Positions 16,718 through 25,876 of a stretch of DNA of 64,000 nucleotides are shown piece by piece (within the stretch, counting starts at the first letter, position 1; every line of letters starts with the position of its first letter). The position numbers were made by a program, and so were the translations under genes. Under the pieces are notes generated by a model that was not told the DNA's origin, did not search any database, and saw only the letters and a list, made by a program, of their open reading frames with translations. The stretch is from Thermithiobacillus plumbiphilus (lineage in GTDB: Bacteria; Pseudomonadota; Gammaproteobacteria; Acidithiobacillales; Thermithiobacillaceae), in the NCBI RefSeq assembly GCF_038070005.1, contig NZ_JBBPCO010000002.1, forward strand, positions 62,001-126,000. Reading direction: 5' to 3'.

Positions 16718-18112
16718 TCAGGGGGCGGACTGGGCCGCCTCCAGCACCATGCGGTCGAAGTCCTCGGCGCGCATCAGGTCTTTTTCCACGACGATGTCCC
16801 GCACCGGTCGGCCACTCTGCTGCGAGGTCTTGGCGATCTCTGCGGCCTGGGCATAGCCGATGGCGCGATTGAGCAGGGTGGCCAGACCGACGCTGTCATG
16901 CGCATAGGCGCGGCAACGTTCGCGATCGACGCTCAGGCCGATGAGCCCTTTTTGCGTGGCGGCCTCGATGGCATTGCCGAGCCAGTCCATGGCATCGAAA
17001 AGGGCCGAGCCCATGGCCGGCATCATCACATTGAGCTCCATCTGCCCGGCCCCCGCCATCTGCGTGGCAGCGTGATCCTGTCCGAGCACCTGATAGGCCA
17101 CCTGGTTGAGCATCTCGAACATCACCGGATTGACCTTGCCGGGCATGATGCTGGAACCCGGCTGCACGGCTGGCAGGGTGATCTCGGCCAGTCCCGTGCG
17201 CGGCCCCGAGGCGAGCAGGCGCATGTCATTGCTGATGCGGGTGACCTCGATGGTCAGGGTGCGCAGCATGCCGGAAAAGGCGGCGATGTCGCTCATGCTC
17301 TGCATCTGGGCGATGATGTTGCCGGCCGGTTCGATGGGTTCGCCGGTCAGCTCGGCGAGCGCCTTGGCTGCGCGCTGTCTGTAACCCGGCGCGGTGTTGA
17401 GCCCGGTGCCAACCGCCGATCCGCCCAGCCCGGTCTGGCAAAGATAGGGCTTTTGCGCGGCGAGCATGGCGGCGACCCGGCGCAGGGTCCAGGCGTAAGC
17501 GCCAAACTCCGCGCCTAGCGTGGTCGGCACGGCGTCCTGCAGATGGGTGCGGCCACTCTTGACCGTGTCCCTTTCCTGTTCGGCGAGATCTGAAAAGGCC
17601 TGGGCCATGCCTTCGACCGCAGCCAGCAGGCGCGGCAGTTTGGCCAGCAGGGTCAGGCGGATGGCGGTGGGGATGACGTCATTGGTGCTCTGGCCCATGT
17701 TGACGTGATCATTGGGATTGACCGGGTCGTAGTGGCCGCGCCGGCCGCCGAGACTAACATTGGCGAGATTGGCGATGACCTCGTTGGCATTCATGTTGTG
17801 GCTGGTGCCGGCGCCGGCCTGGAATCGATCCACCACGAACTGGTCCTGGTGCTCGCCGGCAAGGATGCGCTCGCAGGCGGCGCGAATGGCGGTGTAAGGC
17901 CTCTCGTCGAGCCAGCCGGCGGCGTGGTTGGCGATGGCTGCCGCGAGCTTGATGCGCACCGTGGCGATGATGAAGTCCGCGTCCGGACGGCGACCGGAGA
18001 TCGGGAAATTGGCCACCGCGCGCGCGGTCTGGACGCCATACCAGGCGTCTTTGGGCACCCATAGGGTACCGAGGCTGTCACGTTCTTCGCGAACGGCGCT
18101 GTCATCCATCAT
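16718..18112 (-). CDS. aspA: Aspartase/fumarase superfamily enzyme, probably aspartate ammonia-lyase
   Basis: The superfamily signature GSSIMPGKVNPVM is near residue 320, and GAGTSHNMNANEVIANL, QSTNDVIPTA and SGRTHLQDAVPTTLG are present. The residues after the signature (NPVMFE where fumarases have NPTQCE), the start DAWYGVQTARAVANFPISG and the stretch ISNDMRLLASGPRTGL favour aspartase, which converts aspartate to fumarate and ammonia, over fumarase C. Fumarase remains possible. The start overlaps the end of ppk1 by 11 bp, so the two are probably cotranscribed. Confidence 0.75.
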   Translation of the reverse strand: MMDDSAVREERDSLGTLWVPKDAWYGVQTARAVANFPISGRRPDADFIIATVRIKLAAAIANHAAGWLDERPYTAIRAACERILAGEHQDQFVVDRFQAGAGTSHNMNANEVIANLANVSLGGRRGHYDPVNPNDHVNMGQSTNDVIPTAIRLTLLAKLPRLLAAVEGMAQAFSDLAEQERDTVKSGRTHLQDAVPTTLGAEFGAYAWTLRRVAAMLAAQKPYLCQTGLGGSAVGTGLNTAPGYRQRAAKALAELTGEPIEPAGNIIAQMQSMSDIAAFSGMLRTLTIEVTRISNDMRLLASGPRTGLAEITLPAVQPGSSIMPGKVNPVMFEMLNQVAYQVLGQDHAATQMAGAGQMELNVMMPAMGSALFDAMDWLGNAIEAATQKGLIGLSVDRERCRAYAHDSVGLATLLNRAIGYAQAAEIAKTSQQSGRPVRDIVVEKDLMRAEDFDRMVLEAAQSAP

Positions 18113-20222
18113 GAGGCAGGTTTCCTGTCAATTTTTCGAGTAATTCCGCCTGCGCCGCGCGGCAGGGCTCGTCGGGCCCGGGCTGGCGCATGATGTAGCT
18201 GCCTTCGGGCTGCATGTCCCAGGCGCTGCAGTTGTCATCGAGATAGGTCTGCAGGGTTTCCTGAAAGACGCGTTTGGCCAGCTCACGGTGCGTGATCGGG
18301 AAGGCGATTTCCACGCGCCGGAAGAAGTTGCGGTTGGACCAGTCCGCGCTGGATACCCAGAGTTTCGGATCTTCACCGTTGCCGAAATAAAACACCCGGC
18401 TGTGTTCGAGAAAGCGGCCCAGCACCGACATGACCCGGATATTGTCCGAAACGCCCGGCAATCCGGGTCGCAGGACGCACACACCGCGCACGATCAGATC
18501 GATCTGCACGCCGGCCTGCGAGGCCTCATAGAGCTGGCGGATGATGGCCGGCTCGACCAGCGCGTTCATGCGGGCGATGATGCGCCCCGGCTGCCCGGCG
18601 CGGGCCAGGGCCGTTTCATGGCGGATGGCCGCAAGAATGGCATCATGCAGCTGAAAGGGCGCCTGCAGCAGCTTGCGCAGTTTCGGTACGCTGCCGACCC
18701 CGGTCAGGTGCATGAAAAGATCATTCATGTCCTGGGTGATCTCGGGGTCGGCGGTCAGCATCCCGATATCGGTGTAAAGTCTGGCAGTGCGCGGGTGGTA
18801 GTTGCCGGAACCGAGATGGCCGTAAAGCCGGATGCCGGATTTCTCGCGGCGCACCACCAGGGCCATCTTGGCATGGGTCTTGTAGCCGACGATGCCATAC
18901 ACCACCTGCGCGCCGACCCGCTCCAGACGCTCGGCGAGCTGGATGTTGTTCGCCTCGTCAAAGCGAGCCTTGAGTTCGACCACCACGGTCACCTGCTTGC
19001 CGGCACTGGCGGCCTGGATCAGGGCATCGACGATGGGTGAGTCCGGCGTGGTGCGATAGAGCGTCTGCTTGATGGCCAGGACATTGGGATCGCGCGCGGC
19101 CGTGCTCAGGAAGTCCACCACCGGCGTGAAGCTCTGATAGGGGTGATGCAACAGGACCGGCCGGCGGCGCAACTGGGCGAAGAGGCTGCCCGGACGGTGC
19201 CCCGGCTTGGCCTGGTCCGGGGTGAAGGGCGGATAGAGCAGGTCTGGACGGTTGGCGAGGTCCGCCACCGCCATCAGCCGGGCCAGGTTCACCGGGCCGG
19301 CTACCTGGAACAGATCCGTGCGGTCGAGCTTGAAGTGGCGCAGCAGGAATTCCACCACTTCCCCGGGGCAGGTGTCGGCCACCTCCAGTCTCACCTCCTC
19401 GCCGAACTGGCGCCGCGGCAGCTCGCCGGCCAGGGCTGCCAGCAGGTTATCCACCTCTTCCTCATCGACGAAGAGCTCGCTGTTGCGGGTGACCCGAAAT
19501 TGATGAAAGCCGGTGACGGTCAGCCCTGGAAACAGCCGGTCGACATTGTCGTGGATGACCGAGGACAGGAACACGAAGTTGATGCCACGCCCGCACTTGG
19601 GTGGCATTTTGATGATGCGCGGCAGCACGCGCGCGGCCTGGACGATGGCGAAGGGGCTGCTGCGGCCATAGGCGTCCATGCCTTCCAGCGTCACCGCGAA
19701 ATTCAGGCCCTTGTTCTGGACCTTGGGAAAGGGGTGGGCCGGATCCAGGCTCATGGGCGAGAGCACCGGCAGTACCTCGCGCTCGAAATAATCCCGCACC
19801 CATGATCGCTGGGTCTTGGTCCAGCGCGAGCGCCGCAGGAAGCGGATGCCCTCGCGGGCCAGGGCCGGCAGCAGGCACTCATTCAGGCAGCGATACTGGT
19901 CGGCAATCAGGCGGTGGGCCTCGGCGGCCACCATTTCAAGCTGGGTTTCCGGGAGCATGCCATCAGGCCCGGTCTGGGTGGAGCCAAAGGCGATCTGCTG
20001 GATCAGGCCTGCGACGCGCACCTCGAAGAATTCATCGAGATTGTTCGAAAGAATGGCAAGGAACTTCAGCCGCTCCAGCAATGGCACCCGTTCATCCTGG
20101 GCCAGCGCCAGCACTCGCCGGTTGAACTGGAGTAGACTCAGCTCCCGGTTGAAGTATAGGCTAGGGTGATCTAGAGGCAGGGAAGATTGCGGCCTGGGAT
20201 CCATCGCTTCAACGTTTTGCAT
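18102..20222 (-). CDS. ppk: Polyphosphate kinase Ppk1
   Basis: Ppk1 makes polyphosphate from ATP reversibly. The 706-residue protein has the family order: a helical N domain (LYFNRELSLLQFNRRVLALA), the head domain, and two phospholipase-D-like C domains. The catalytic histidine lies in GYKTHAKMALVV, followed by GHLGSGNYHPRTARLYTDIG. The C-terminal part reads WVSSADWSNRNFFRRVEIAFP. It leads the minus-strand run ppk-aspA-CYTH/CHAD-DUF2249-SRPBCC-queG. No Pho box was found upstream, so it may not be coregulated with pst-ppx. Confidence 0.97.
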   Translation of the reverse strand: MQNVEAMDPRPQSSLPLDHPSLYFNRELSLLQFNRRVLALAQDERVPLLERLKFLAILSNNLDEFFEVRVAGLIQQIAFGSTQTGPDGMLPETQLEMVAAEAHRLIADQYRCLNECLLPALAREGIRFLRRSRWTKTQRSWVRDYFEREVLPVLSPMSLDPAHPFPKVQNKGLNFAVTLEGMDAYGRSSPFAIVQAARVLPRIIKMPPKCGRGINFVFLSSVIHDNVDRLFPGLTVTGFHQFRVTRNSELFVDEEEVDNLLAALAGELPRRQFGEEVRLEVADTCPGEVVEFLLRHFKLDRTDLFQVAGPVNLARLMAVADLANRPDLLYPPFTPDQAKPGHRPGSLFAQLRRRPVLLHHPYQSFTPVVDFLSTAARDPNVLAIKQTLYRTTPDSPIVDALIQAASAGKQVTVVVELKARFDEANNIQLAERLERVGAQVVYGIVGYKTHAKMALVVRREKSGIRLYGHLGSGNYHPRTARLYTDIGMLTADPEITQDMNDLFMHLTGVGSVPKLRKLLQAPFQLHDAILAAIRHETALARAGQPGRIIARMNALVEPAIIRQLYEASQAGVQIDLIVRGVCVLRPGLPGVSDNIRVMSVLGRFLEHSRVFYFGNGEDPKLWVSSADWSNRNFFRRVEIAFPITHRELAKRVFQETLQTYLDDNCSAWDMQPEGSYIMRQPGPDEPCRAAQAELLEKLTGNLPHDG

Positions 20223-20311
20223 GGTTGGACGTTATCTGTCGGGAAGCGGCGCAAAGTTTGCTTTTCAAGCATAGCACAGGGACCAGAAAGAGTATATTCA
20301 AGGAGACTCGC

Positions 20312-20611
20312 ATGTATCGCATTTTATCAATGGGAGCGCTATCGGGCGTTCTCCTGCTGGGCAGCGGCATTGCCCAGGCCAAGCTGGCGGGGGACCCGGT
20401 GGCCGGACAGAAGATCTATCAGGCCAACTGCCTGAGCTGTCATGGCTCGGAAGTCTTCACAAGGGCGGATAGGCGCGCCAAGAATCAGCGCGATATCCTC
20501 GTCTTCGTCCAGCAGAATTGCAACCGGGCCGTCAAGAAACCGCTTAACATGAAGGATCTAGAGAATGTCGCGACTTTCCTCAACAACAAATATTACAAGT
20601 TCCCCAACTAA
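20312..20611 (+). CDS. Periplasmic monoheme cytochrome c
   Basis: The 99-residue product has a signal peptide (about 25 residues ending in GIAQA), then a single heme motif CLSCH near residue 43 and a cytochrome c-like C-terminus. AAGGAG precedes the ATG at 20312. The next gene, a TlpA-like thioredoxin, overlaps its end by 47 bp. Such small cytochromes carry electrons in the periplasm; the partner is not evident. The gene is divergent from ppk. Confidence 0.85.
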   Translation: MYRILSMGALSGVLLLGSGIAQAKLAGDPVAGQKIYQANCLSCHGSEVFTRADRRAKNQRDILVFVQQNCNRAVKKPLNMKDLENVATFLNNKYYKFPN

Positions 20612-21092
20612 GAAAGGCCTGTCCCTGCGTGGTCTGGGGCTTGCAGGCGCCTTGCTGTTCTTTGCTGGCGCCGCCCAGGCGCAGCAGGCACCTGACTTCA
20701 AGCTGCCCAGCGTCAGCGGCAAGGAGTTGCAGCTTTCGGATTATCGCGGCAAACCGGTGATCCTCAACTTCTGGGCGACCTGGTGTCCGCCCTGCCGCAA
20801 GGAGATCCCGGACCTGACCGCTTTCCAGACGAAGTACGGCGACCAGGCCACGGTGATCGGCGTGGCGCTGGATGATCCCGGCGAGGTCAAGGAGTTCGTG
20901 CGGATGTTCGAGGTGAACTACCCGGTGGCCTACGGCAACCAGGTGGTCTCGCGTAAATACGGCAAGGTACGCGGGCTGCCCACCACCTTCTTCATCGATG
21001 CCAAGGGCCGGATCGTGGGCGATCAGATCGGCATCGTCACCCCGGCCCAGCTCGAACAGTTTGTGCAGAAAGGCACAGTGGCGCGTCGCTAG
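20565..21092 (+). CDS. TlpA/ResA-like periplasmic thioredoxin
   Basis: After an N-terminal export signal (LGLAGALLFFAGAAQAQ), the 175-residue protein has a thioredoxin fold of the peroxiredoxin-like TlpA group: APDFKLPSVSGKELQLSDY, the active site NFWATWCPPCRKEIPDL, and RGLPTTFFIDAKGRIVG. Such proteins keep cytochrome c apoprotein cysteines reduced or act as general disulfide reductases. The start at 20565 lies inside the cytochrome c gene, preceded by AAGGA, so the two are translated together, which supports a maturation role. Confidence 0.85.
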   Translation: MSRLSSTTNITSSPTKKGLSLRGLGLAGALLFFAGAAQAQQAPDFKLPSVSGKELQLSDYRGKPVILNFWATWCPPCRKEIPDLTAFQTKYGDQATVIGVALDDPGEVKEFVRMFEVNYPVAYGNQVVSRKYGKVRGLPTTFFIDAKGRIVGDQIGIVTPAQLEQFVQKGTVARR

Positions 21093-21127
21093 CTGGTCCA
21101 CGCGGACCAGGTTTTCCTGTCCCCATC

Positions 21128-21157
21128 AGCCCGCCCCCTCAGGGAGGCGGGCTTTTT
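21128..21157 (+). terminator. Rho-independent terminator
   Basis: AGCCCGCC pairs with GGCGGGCT around a ten-base loop, followed by TTTTT. It lies 35 bp after the TlpA-like gene and closes the cytochrome c-thioredoxin pair before the next gene at 21218. Confidence 0.9.
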
Positions 21158-21217
21158 CGTGACTGGCCACTGGCATGCAATCTGCTATGTTAAATAAAAA
21201 ACCTGGAGGGGTCCGTC

Positions 21218-21781
21218 ATGCGTCAGCACGTTCCTACGTTTCTATCCGGTCGCGCCCTGCTGTCTTTCGCATTTCTGGGTATGTTTCTCGCCAGTAATGC
21301 CATTGAGGCAGAGACTCAGGTTCCACGCAGCCCGGAAAGGTATTTCTTTCAGCAGGGTTTTGGGGATTACCAGGAAGAGCTTGCCACGGCGCTCAAGGAG
21401 GGCCGGAAAGGCGTACTCATCATGTTCGTGCAGGATGAGTGTCCCTTCTGCGCGAAGATGGAGGCGCGGGTGTTGAACCAGCCTGCCGTGCAGGACTATT
21501 TCCGCAAGAACTTCCGGATCTTTCAGGTGGATATCTATGCCAGCCAGGACGTAACGGACTTCAGCGGCCGGGAACTGCCGCAACGCAAGTTCGCGCTGAA
21601 CTATCGGGCGCGCCTCACGCCCACCTTTGTTTTCATAGGTCCGGACGGACAGGAACTGACCCGCTTCGTGGGCTTCGCCGATGAGGACACCTTTCTGAAG
21701 CTCGGGCAGTTCGTCGCCAGCGGTGCCTACAAAGAGACCAACTTCATGCAGTACAAGCGCGCTCAGGGCCAGAAATCCTGA
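21218..21781 (+). CDS. Secreted thioredoxin-fold protein, SoxW-like
   Basis: The 187-residue protein has an N-terminal signal segment (ALLSFAFLGMFLASNAIEA) and a thioredoxin domain with active site DECPFCAKME near residue 77, then LTPTFVFIGPDGQELTRFVG. The CPFC motif and the DYQEELATALKEGRKGVLIMF start are like the SoxW/thioredoxin-2-like family of periplasmic thiol-disulfide proteins. GGAGGGG precedes the ATG. It is one base before a TolC-like gene, so it is probably cotranscribed with that exporter; a link to sulfur oxidation is possible but unproven. Confidence 0.8.
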   Translation: MRQHVPTFLSGRALLSFAFLGMFLASNAIEAETQVPRSPERYFFQQGFGDYQEELATALKEGRKGVLIMFVQDECPFCAKMEARVLNQPAVQDYFRKNFRIFQVDIYASQDVTDFSGRELPQRKFALNYRARLTPTFVFIGPDGQELTRFVGFADEDTFLKLGQFVASGAYKETNFMQYKRAQGQKS

Positions 21782-21782
21782 G

Positions 21783-23123
21783 ATGCGCAGGAAGCTGCTG
21801 CACCAGTCCCTGGCCCTTCTTTGCCTGCTTGCCCCGCTGCCTGACGCCTTCGCGGCCGGGCTGCCCGAGCCCCTGACCCTGGAAGTCTGTCTGGCCCTGG
21901 CGGACCAGCAGGCCCCAATGCTGGCAGCCGCCGAGTCACGGGTGGCCGCGAGCCGGGCCGAGCAGGATCTGGCGCGCAGCGCCCTGCTGCCCGAGTTAAG
22001 ACTGCAGGGCCAGCTTGCCTATACCAAACCCACCGCACCCTCAGTCAACGAAACCGGCGACTGGACTGCCGACAACCGGGCGGGACTGGTGCTGCGCCAG
22101 TCGCTGATCGACTTTGGCCGGCGCGGCAGCCTGCTGGCCGCGGCACGGGCCCGGCGCTCCGCCAGCGAACTGGCCCTGACCGATCTGCGCAACCAGCAGC
22201 GCATCGAGATCATGGCCCGCTACTTCGAGGTGCTGCTGGCGGACCGGCGCAATGAGGTGGCCAATGAGGCCATGGCAGTGGCCTTCGTGCGCTTCCGCGA
22301 TGGCGGGGACCGCAAGGAAGTGGGCGACATCTCGGAGCTTGAGCTGGCGCGGCTGGAGGATGTTTTCCGCACCCTGCGCAGCCGCTATGTCGAGACCCAG
22401 CAGGCCCAGCGCGAAAGCCGCCTGCGCCTGGCCACCGCCCTGGGGGTCGAGGATGCCATCCCGTCCGAGCTGGTGCCGCCCGCCGACTTGCCTGCGGGCG
22501 TCAGTACGGAGGAATTCGAGTCCCTCTTCAAGCAGGCCCTGGCCGGCAATCCCGCCCTGCGGGCCCTGGGTGCCAGCCTGAAGGCGCGGGAGAGCGAGTT
22601 TCAGGCCAGCCGGCGCAATATCCTGCCCAGTATCGGTGCCGAGGCCCAGACCAACTATTACAGCCGGGAGCTGGCCACGCGCGAGCGCTGGTTCGTCGGG
22701 CTGAAGCTGGACTGGCCGCTCTATGAAGGCGGCGCGCAGGGGGCTGCACGCAGTCGGGCCCTGGCACGCCTGAACGAAGGCCGGGCGGAGCTGGCCGACC
22801 GGCGCCTGCGCCTGCGCGAGGCCTTGATGAATGTGCTGAGCGACATGGAAACCCTGCGCGAGCGCCAGAAGGCAGCGGAGGCCCGCCTGAAATATCGCAA
22901 CAAGGCCCTGGACCTGGGGCGGTCGCTCTACGAGCTGGAGCTGAAATCGGATCTGGGCAATGCCATGGTGGACTTCACCGATGCCGAACTCTTTCAGGCC
23001 GAGGTGCGTTATGCCATGGCCCTGAACGCCGCCCGCCTGCAGGCCCTGCTCGGGCAGCCCGTCCATTTCCCCGCGCAGGACAGCAAAGCCGTCAAGGAGA
23101 CTTCCAATGCGCAACGCCCTTAA
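21783..23123 (+). CDS. TolC-family outer-membrane channel protein
   Basis: This 446-residue protein has a signal peptide ending near PDAFA and two repeats of the outer membrane efflux protein fold, with long helices rich in alanine, arginine and glutamate (ESRVAASRAEQDLARSALL; LRLREALMNVLSDMETLRER). It forms the outer-membrane duct of a tripartite or type I exporter. It overlaps the following adaptor gene by 17 bp. No lipoprotein cysteine is seen, unlike the OprM-type protein at 41643. No inner-membrane pump is in the operon. Confidence 0.85.
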   Translation: MRRKLLHQSLALLCLLAPLPDAFAAGLPEPLTLEVCLALADQQAPMLAAAESRVAASRAEQDLARSALLPELRLQGQLAYTKPTAPSVNETGDWTADNRAGLVLRQSLIDFGRRGSLLAAARARRSASELALTDLRNQQRIEIMARYFEVLLADRRNEVANEAMAVAFVRFRDGGDRKEVGDISELELARLEDVFRTLRSRYVETQQAQRESRLRLATALGVEDAIPSELVPPADLPAGVSTEEFESLFKQALAGNPALRALGASLKARESEFQASRRNILPSIGAEAQTNYYSRELATRERWFVGLKLDWPLYEGGAQGAARSRALARLNEGRAELADRRLRLREALMNVLSDMETLRERQKAAEARLKYRNKALDLGRSLYELELKSDLGNAMVDFTDAELFQAEVRYAMALNAARLQALLGQPVHFPAQDSKAVKETSNAQRP

Positions 23124-23892
23124 TCCTGTCCTGGTCTGTCTGTGCCTGGCCTGCGCCATGCCTGCGACATCTGCCCTGGCCGCCGAAGTCAATGGTGTGC
23201 TCAGCGTCAACCGGGCCGCGACGATCTCGACCCAGCTCTCGGGTGAGCTCGTCGAGGTGCGGGTCCGCGGCGGACAACTGGTGCGGCCTGCCGAGACCCT
23301 GGCCCGGCTGGATGCGCGCCTGGCCAGCGCCAATGTGCAGGCGGCCCGGGCCCGGGCCGGGGATCTCGGCCATCAGCTGGAACGTACCAAGACGCTCTAT
23401 GAGCGCGGCGTCATTGCCGATCGCGATCTGGAGATCGCCCAGCGTGATTTCGATCTGGCCGATGCCGAGCTGCAACGGCTGCAGGCGCAACTGGATCTGA
23501 CCGAGATCCGCGCGCCCTTTTCCGGGCGTATCCTGCGCCGCTATGTGAATCCTGGTGAAACGGTGGTGTCCAGCCTCAAGGCGGCCAGGCTGTTTTCCCT
23601 GATACCAGACGGAAACAGCCTGGGGTTCAGCGTCGAAGTGCCCCGCCAGCCAGACATGCGCATCGGTGAGCAGCTCCCGGTGCGGGTCGCTGGCCGCCAG
23701 CGGACCGGCGTACTGACCCAGGTCCAGCCGCTTCCCGGCCCGGATCGACGCCAGTTGCTGGTGTTGCAGGTCGATAACCGGGATGGTCGCCTGCGTGCGG
23801 GTGACAAGGCAGTGCTGGTCCTGCCGGACCAGAAGCCGGCAGGCGAGACGGGAAATTCAAAGACAGCGGCCGAGCAGGCGGCTGATGAATGA
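23107..23892 (+). CDS. Periplasmic adaptor (membrane fusion) protein
   Basis: The 261-residue protein has a signal peptide (to about residue 26) and then the lipoyl/barrel-sandwich halves GELVEVRVRGGQLVRPAETLARLD and LDLTEIRAPFSGRILRRYVNPGE flanking a short helical hairpin. These are hallmarks of RND-type or HlyD-like adaptors that join an inner-membrane pump to TolC. It is shorter than typical RND adaptors (about 380 residues), lacking much of the C-terminal membrane-proximal domain. It forms a pair with the TolC-like gene upstream. Confidence 0.82.
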   Translation: MRNALNPVLVCLCLACAMPATSALAAEVNGVLSVNRAATISTQLSGELVEVRVRGGQLVRPAETLARLDARLASANVQAARARAGDLGHQLERTKTLYERGVIADRDLEIAQRDFDLADAELQRLQAQLDLTEIRAPFSGRILRRYVNPGETVVSSLKAARLFSLIPDGNSLGFSVEVPRQPDMRIGEQLPVRVAGRQRTGVLTQVQPLPGPDRRQLLVLQVDNRDGRLRAGDKAVLVLPDQKPAGETGNSKTAAEQAADE

Positions 23893-23910
23893 GCGGTAAC
23901 AGCCGCGGCT

Positions 23911-24762
23911 TCAGACGTGTGCTTCGGCGGCCTCGACGGTGTTCTGCAGCAGGGTGGCCACCGTCATCGGTCCGACACCGCCCGGCACGGGCGTGATCCA
24001 GCCGGCGCGCTCAGTGGCGGGGGCAAACTCGACATCACCTGTCAGCCTGCCATCCTGGGTACGATTGATGCCGACATCGATGACCACGCTGCCGGGCTTG
24101 ATCCAGCGACCCTTGATCAGGTCAGGCTTGCCGGCGGCTGCAACCAGGATGTCCGCCCGGCCAACATGTTCGGCCAGATCCGGGGTGAAGCGGTGGGTCA
24201 CGGTGACGGTCGCGCCGGCCAGCAACAATTCCAGGGCCATGGGCCGGCCAACGATGTTGGAGGCGCCGACGACCACCGCGTGGCGGCCCTTGGGGGATAC
24301 ACCGATCTGCGCCAGCAGGTGCATGATACCCTTTGGGGTGCAGGGCCGCAGGGCCGGCAGGCGCACGGCCAGACGTCCGACATTGTAAGGGTGAAAACCA
24401 TCCACGTCCTTGTCCACCCGGATGCTCTCGATCACGGTTTCGGCATTGATGTGGGCGGGCAGGGGTAATTGCACCAGGATGCCATCCACCCGCGCATCCT
24501 GATTCAGGGCCTCGATGAGCGCCAGTAGCTCGGTCTGGCTGGTGGTGTCGGGCAGGTCATGTGAAAACGAGACAATGTTTGCCTTCTCGCAGCTCTCACG
24601 CTTGCTGCGCACATAGACCTCGGAAGCCGGATTGTTGCCGACCAGTATGACCGCAAGCCCCGGCGCGCGACCGTGCGCTGCCATGAAATCCGCAGCCCGT
24701 GACGCAACATCCGCTTTCAGTGCCGCTGCGATGCCCTTGCCGTCGATGATTCGCGCTGCCAT
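23911..24762 (-). CDS. folD: Bifunctional methylenetetrahydrofolate dehydrogenase/cyclohydrolase FolD
   Basis: FolD converts 5,10-methylene-THF to 10-formyl-THF in the cytosol. The 283 residues include [14 protein letters not shown] with the catalytic lysine, [15 protein letters not shown], the NADP-binding [18 protein letters not shown] and the C-terminal [19 protein letters not shown]. The length and order are typical. It converges with the adaptor gene with an 18-bp gap and is divergent from a phosphatase gene across about 170 bp. Confidence 0.97.
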   Translation of the reverse strand: MAARIIDGKGIAAALKADVASRAADFMAAHGRAPGLAVILVGNNPASEVYVRSKRESCEKANIVSFSHDLPDTTSQTELLALIEALNQDARVDGILVQLPLPAHINAETVIESIRVDKDVDGFHPYNVGRLAVRLPALRPCTPKGIMHLLAQIGVSPKGRHAVVVGASNIVGRPMALELLLAGATVTVTHRFTPDLAEHVGRADILVAAAGKPDLIKGRWIKPGSVVIDVGINRTQDGRLTGDVEFAPATERAGWITPVPGGVGPMTVATLLQNTVEAAEAHV

Positions 24763-24930
24763 GCCGTCCTCTCACCTTGATCAAGGCGGCTATTTTTGCA
24801 TGGCGGGCCGGGCCTCGCCAAGCGCATATGCACTTTCCGCCCCTTTTTCCAGCCCCGTTACTGCAGTAGTCTGTAATCTGCCTGCCAGGGGTCTGGATTC
24901 CTGGCGGGCTGGGACAGGAACCGGGGATTT

Positions 24931-25518
24931 ATGGAAATCATCCTTGCCAGGCATGGGAGACCACGGGTCTATCAGCCGTCTAACATCAGGCAGAATGCCG
25001 CGGAATGGCTGGCGCAGTATGATGTGGTCGGCATCCGTGAGGATTCCCTGCCCATGCAGGATCTCCTGGCTGAGGGGCCAAACCTGGTGCTGGCGAGCTC
25101 GCTACCGCGCAGCGTGGAGTCGGCCCGGCGCCTGGTCGGCGAATCCCGGCTCCTGGTCGACCCGCTGTTTCGGGAGGTGGGCTTTGGGATTGCCTATCTG
25201 GGCGGCCTGCGTTTTCCGGCCGGGATCTGGTCCCTGATCGCACCGCTGTTCTGGCTGCTGGGCTGGTGTCGCGGCGCCGAATCCCGCCAGGCGGTCAGAG
25301 CGCGCGCTGCCCGGAGTGCCGACCTGCTGATTGCCCATGCTGGAGTCTGTGGACGGGTGATGCTGGTGGGGCATCTCTTTTTCAACTGGTTTCTGGCGCG
25401 GGAGCTGCGCCGGCGCGGCTGGCGGCGCTCCGGCCTGCCCCGCCTGGGGTACTGGAAAAGTACGCGCTATCTCGCACCAGAGGCGACGAATGGCGAGATG
25501 GCGGGTGGTCGTTCCTGA
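24931..25518 (+). CDS. Histidine phosphatase superfamily protein
   Basis: The 195-residue protein begins MEIILARHGRPRV with the RHG catalytic motif, continues with LASSLPRSVESARRLVG and has a second histidine in RVMLVGHLFFNWFLAREL. A hydrophobic stretch (WSLIAPLFWLLGWCRG) in the middle is unusual and may insert into or contact the membrane. The substrate is unknown. It is separate from the SixA and CobC members of the same superfamily in this window. Confidence 0.8.
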   Translation: MEIILARHGRPRVYQPSNIRQNAAEWLAQYDVVGIREDSLPMQDLLAEGPNLVLASSLPRSVESARRLVGESRLLVDPLFREVGFGIAYLGGLRFPAGIWSLIAPLFWLLGWCRGAESRQAVRARAARSADLLIAHAGVCGRVMLVGHLFFNWFLARELRRRGWRRSGLPRLGYWKSTRYLAPEATNGEMAGGRS

Positions 25519-25630
25519 TAAGGAGAATCGGAAACCCTGATTGCCTTTCGGGTTTACTCCCGCCATGATCTGGAATCCCTGTTTACCATCGGTGACGATT
25601 GAACCGGCCCGGTGCCGGTCTGGAGAAATG

Positions 25631-25876
25631 ATGAAAACCCTGGAAGATTATCCCGTGGATGAGCTGAAGCTGGTCTATCGCCTCCTGCACGCCCAGTTGA
25701 CCACGCACCTGGCATTGCTGGAAGGCGATTTCCTGCATGATCTGCAGGGCTATCTGCAGCAGCAGGCCCGTTCGGCGGGCGTGGATCTGTCGGATCACGG
25801 CCAGTGGGATGCCTGGCTTGGCAATACCTATGTGTCCTGCGAAGAGCGGATGAAAGACCGCGAGATTTTGCGCTGA
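25631..25876 (+). CDS. Small conserved-looking protein, function unknown
   Basis: An 81-residue acidic product starting MKTLEDYPVDELKLVYRLLH and rich in leucine and glutamine, apparently all helical. The second of two consecutive ATGs is preferred because GGAG lies five bases upstream. It ends directly before the ATG of the methyltransferase (TGA-ATG), so the two are probably coexpressed. No family was recognised. Confidence 0.6.
   Translation: MKTLEDYPVDELKLVYRLLHAQLTTHLALLEGDFLHDLQGYLQQQARSAGVDLSDHGQWDAWLGNTYVSCEERMKDREILR

Noticed and set aside
15920-17518. Open frame of 532 codons on the plus strand
   Set aside because: It is antisense to the CYTH-CHAD and aspA genes, which match known families, and the composition reflects high GC at third positions of the true genes. 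Other long antisense frames (9861-11102, 22041-23333, 30954-32108, 38968-40626, 47293-48690, 56033-57214, 62782-63600) were rejected for the same reason.
16718-18112. Fumarase C
   Set aside because: The residues following GSSIMPGKVNP and the N-terminal DAWYGVQTARA segment are closer to aspartase than to fumarase; kept as an alternative in the annotation.
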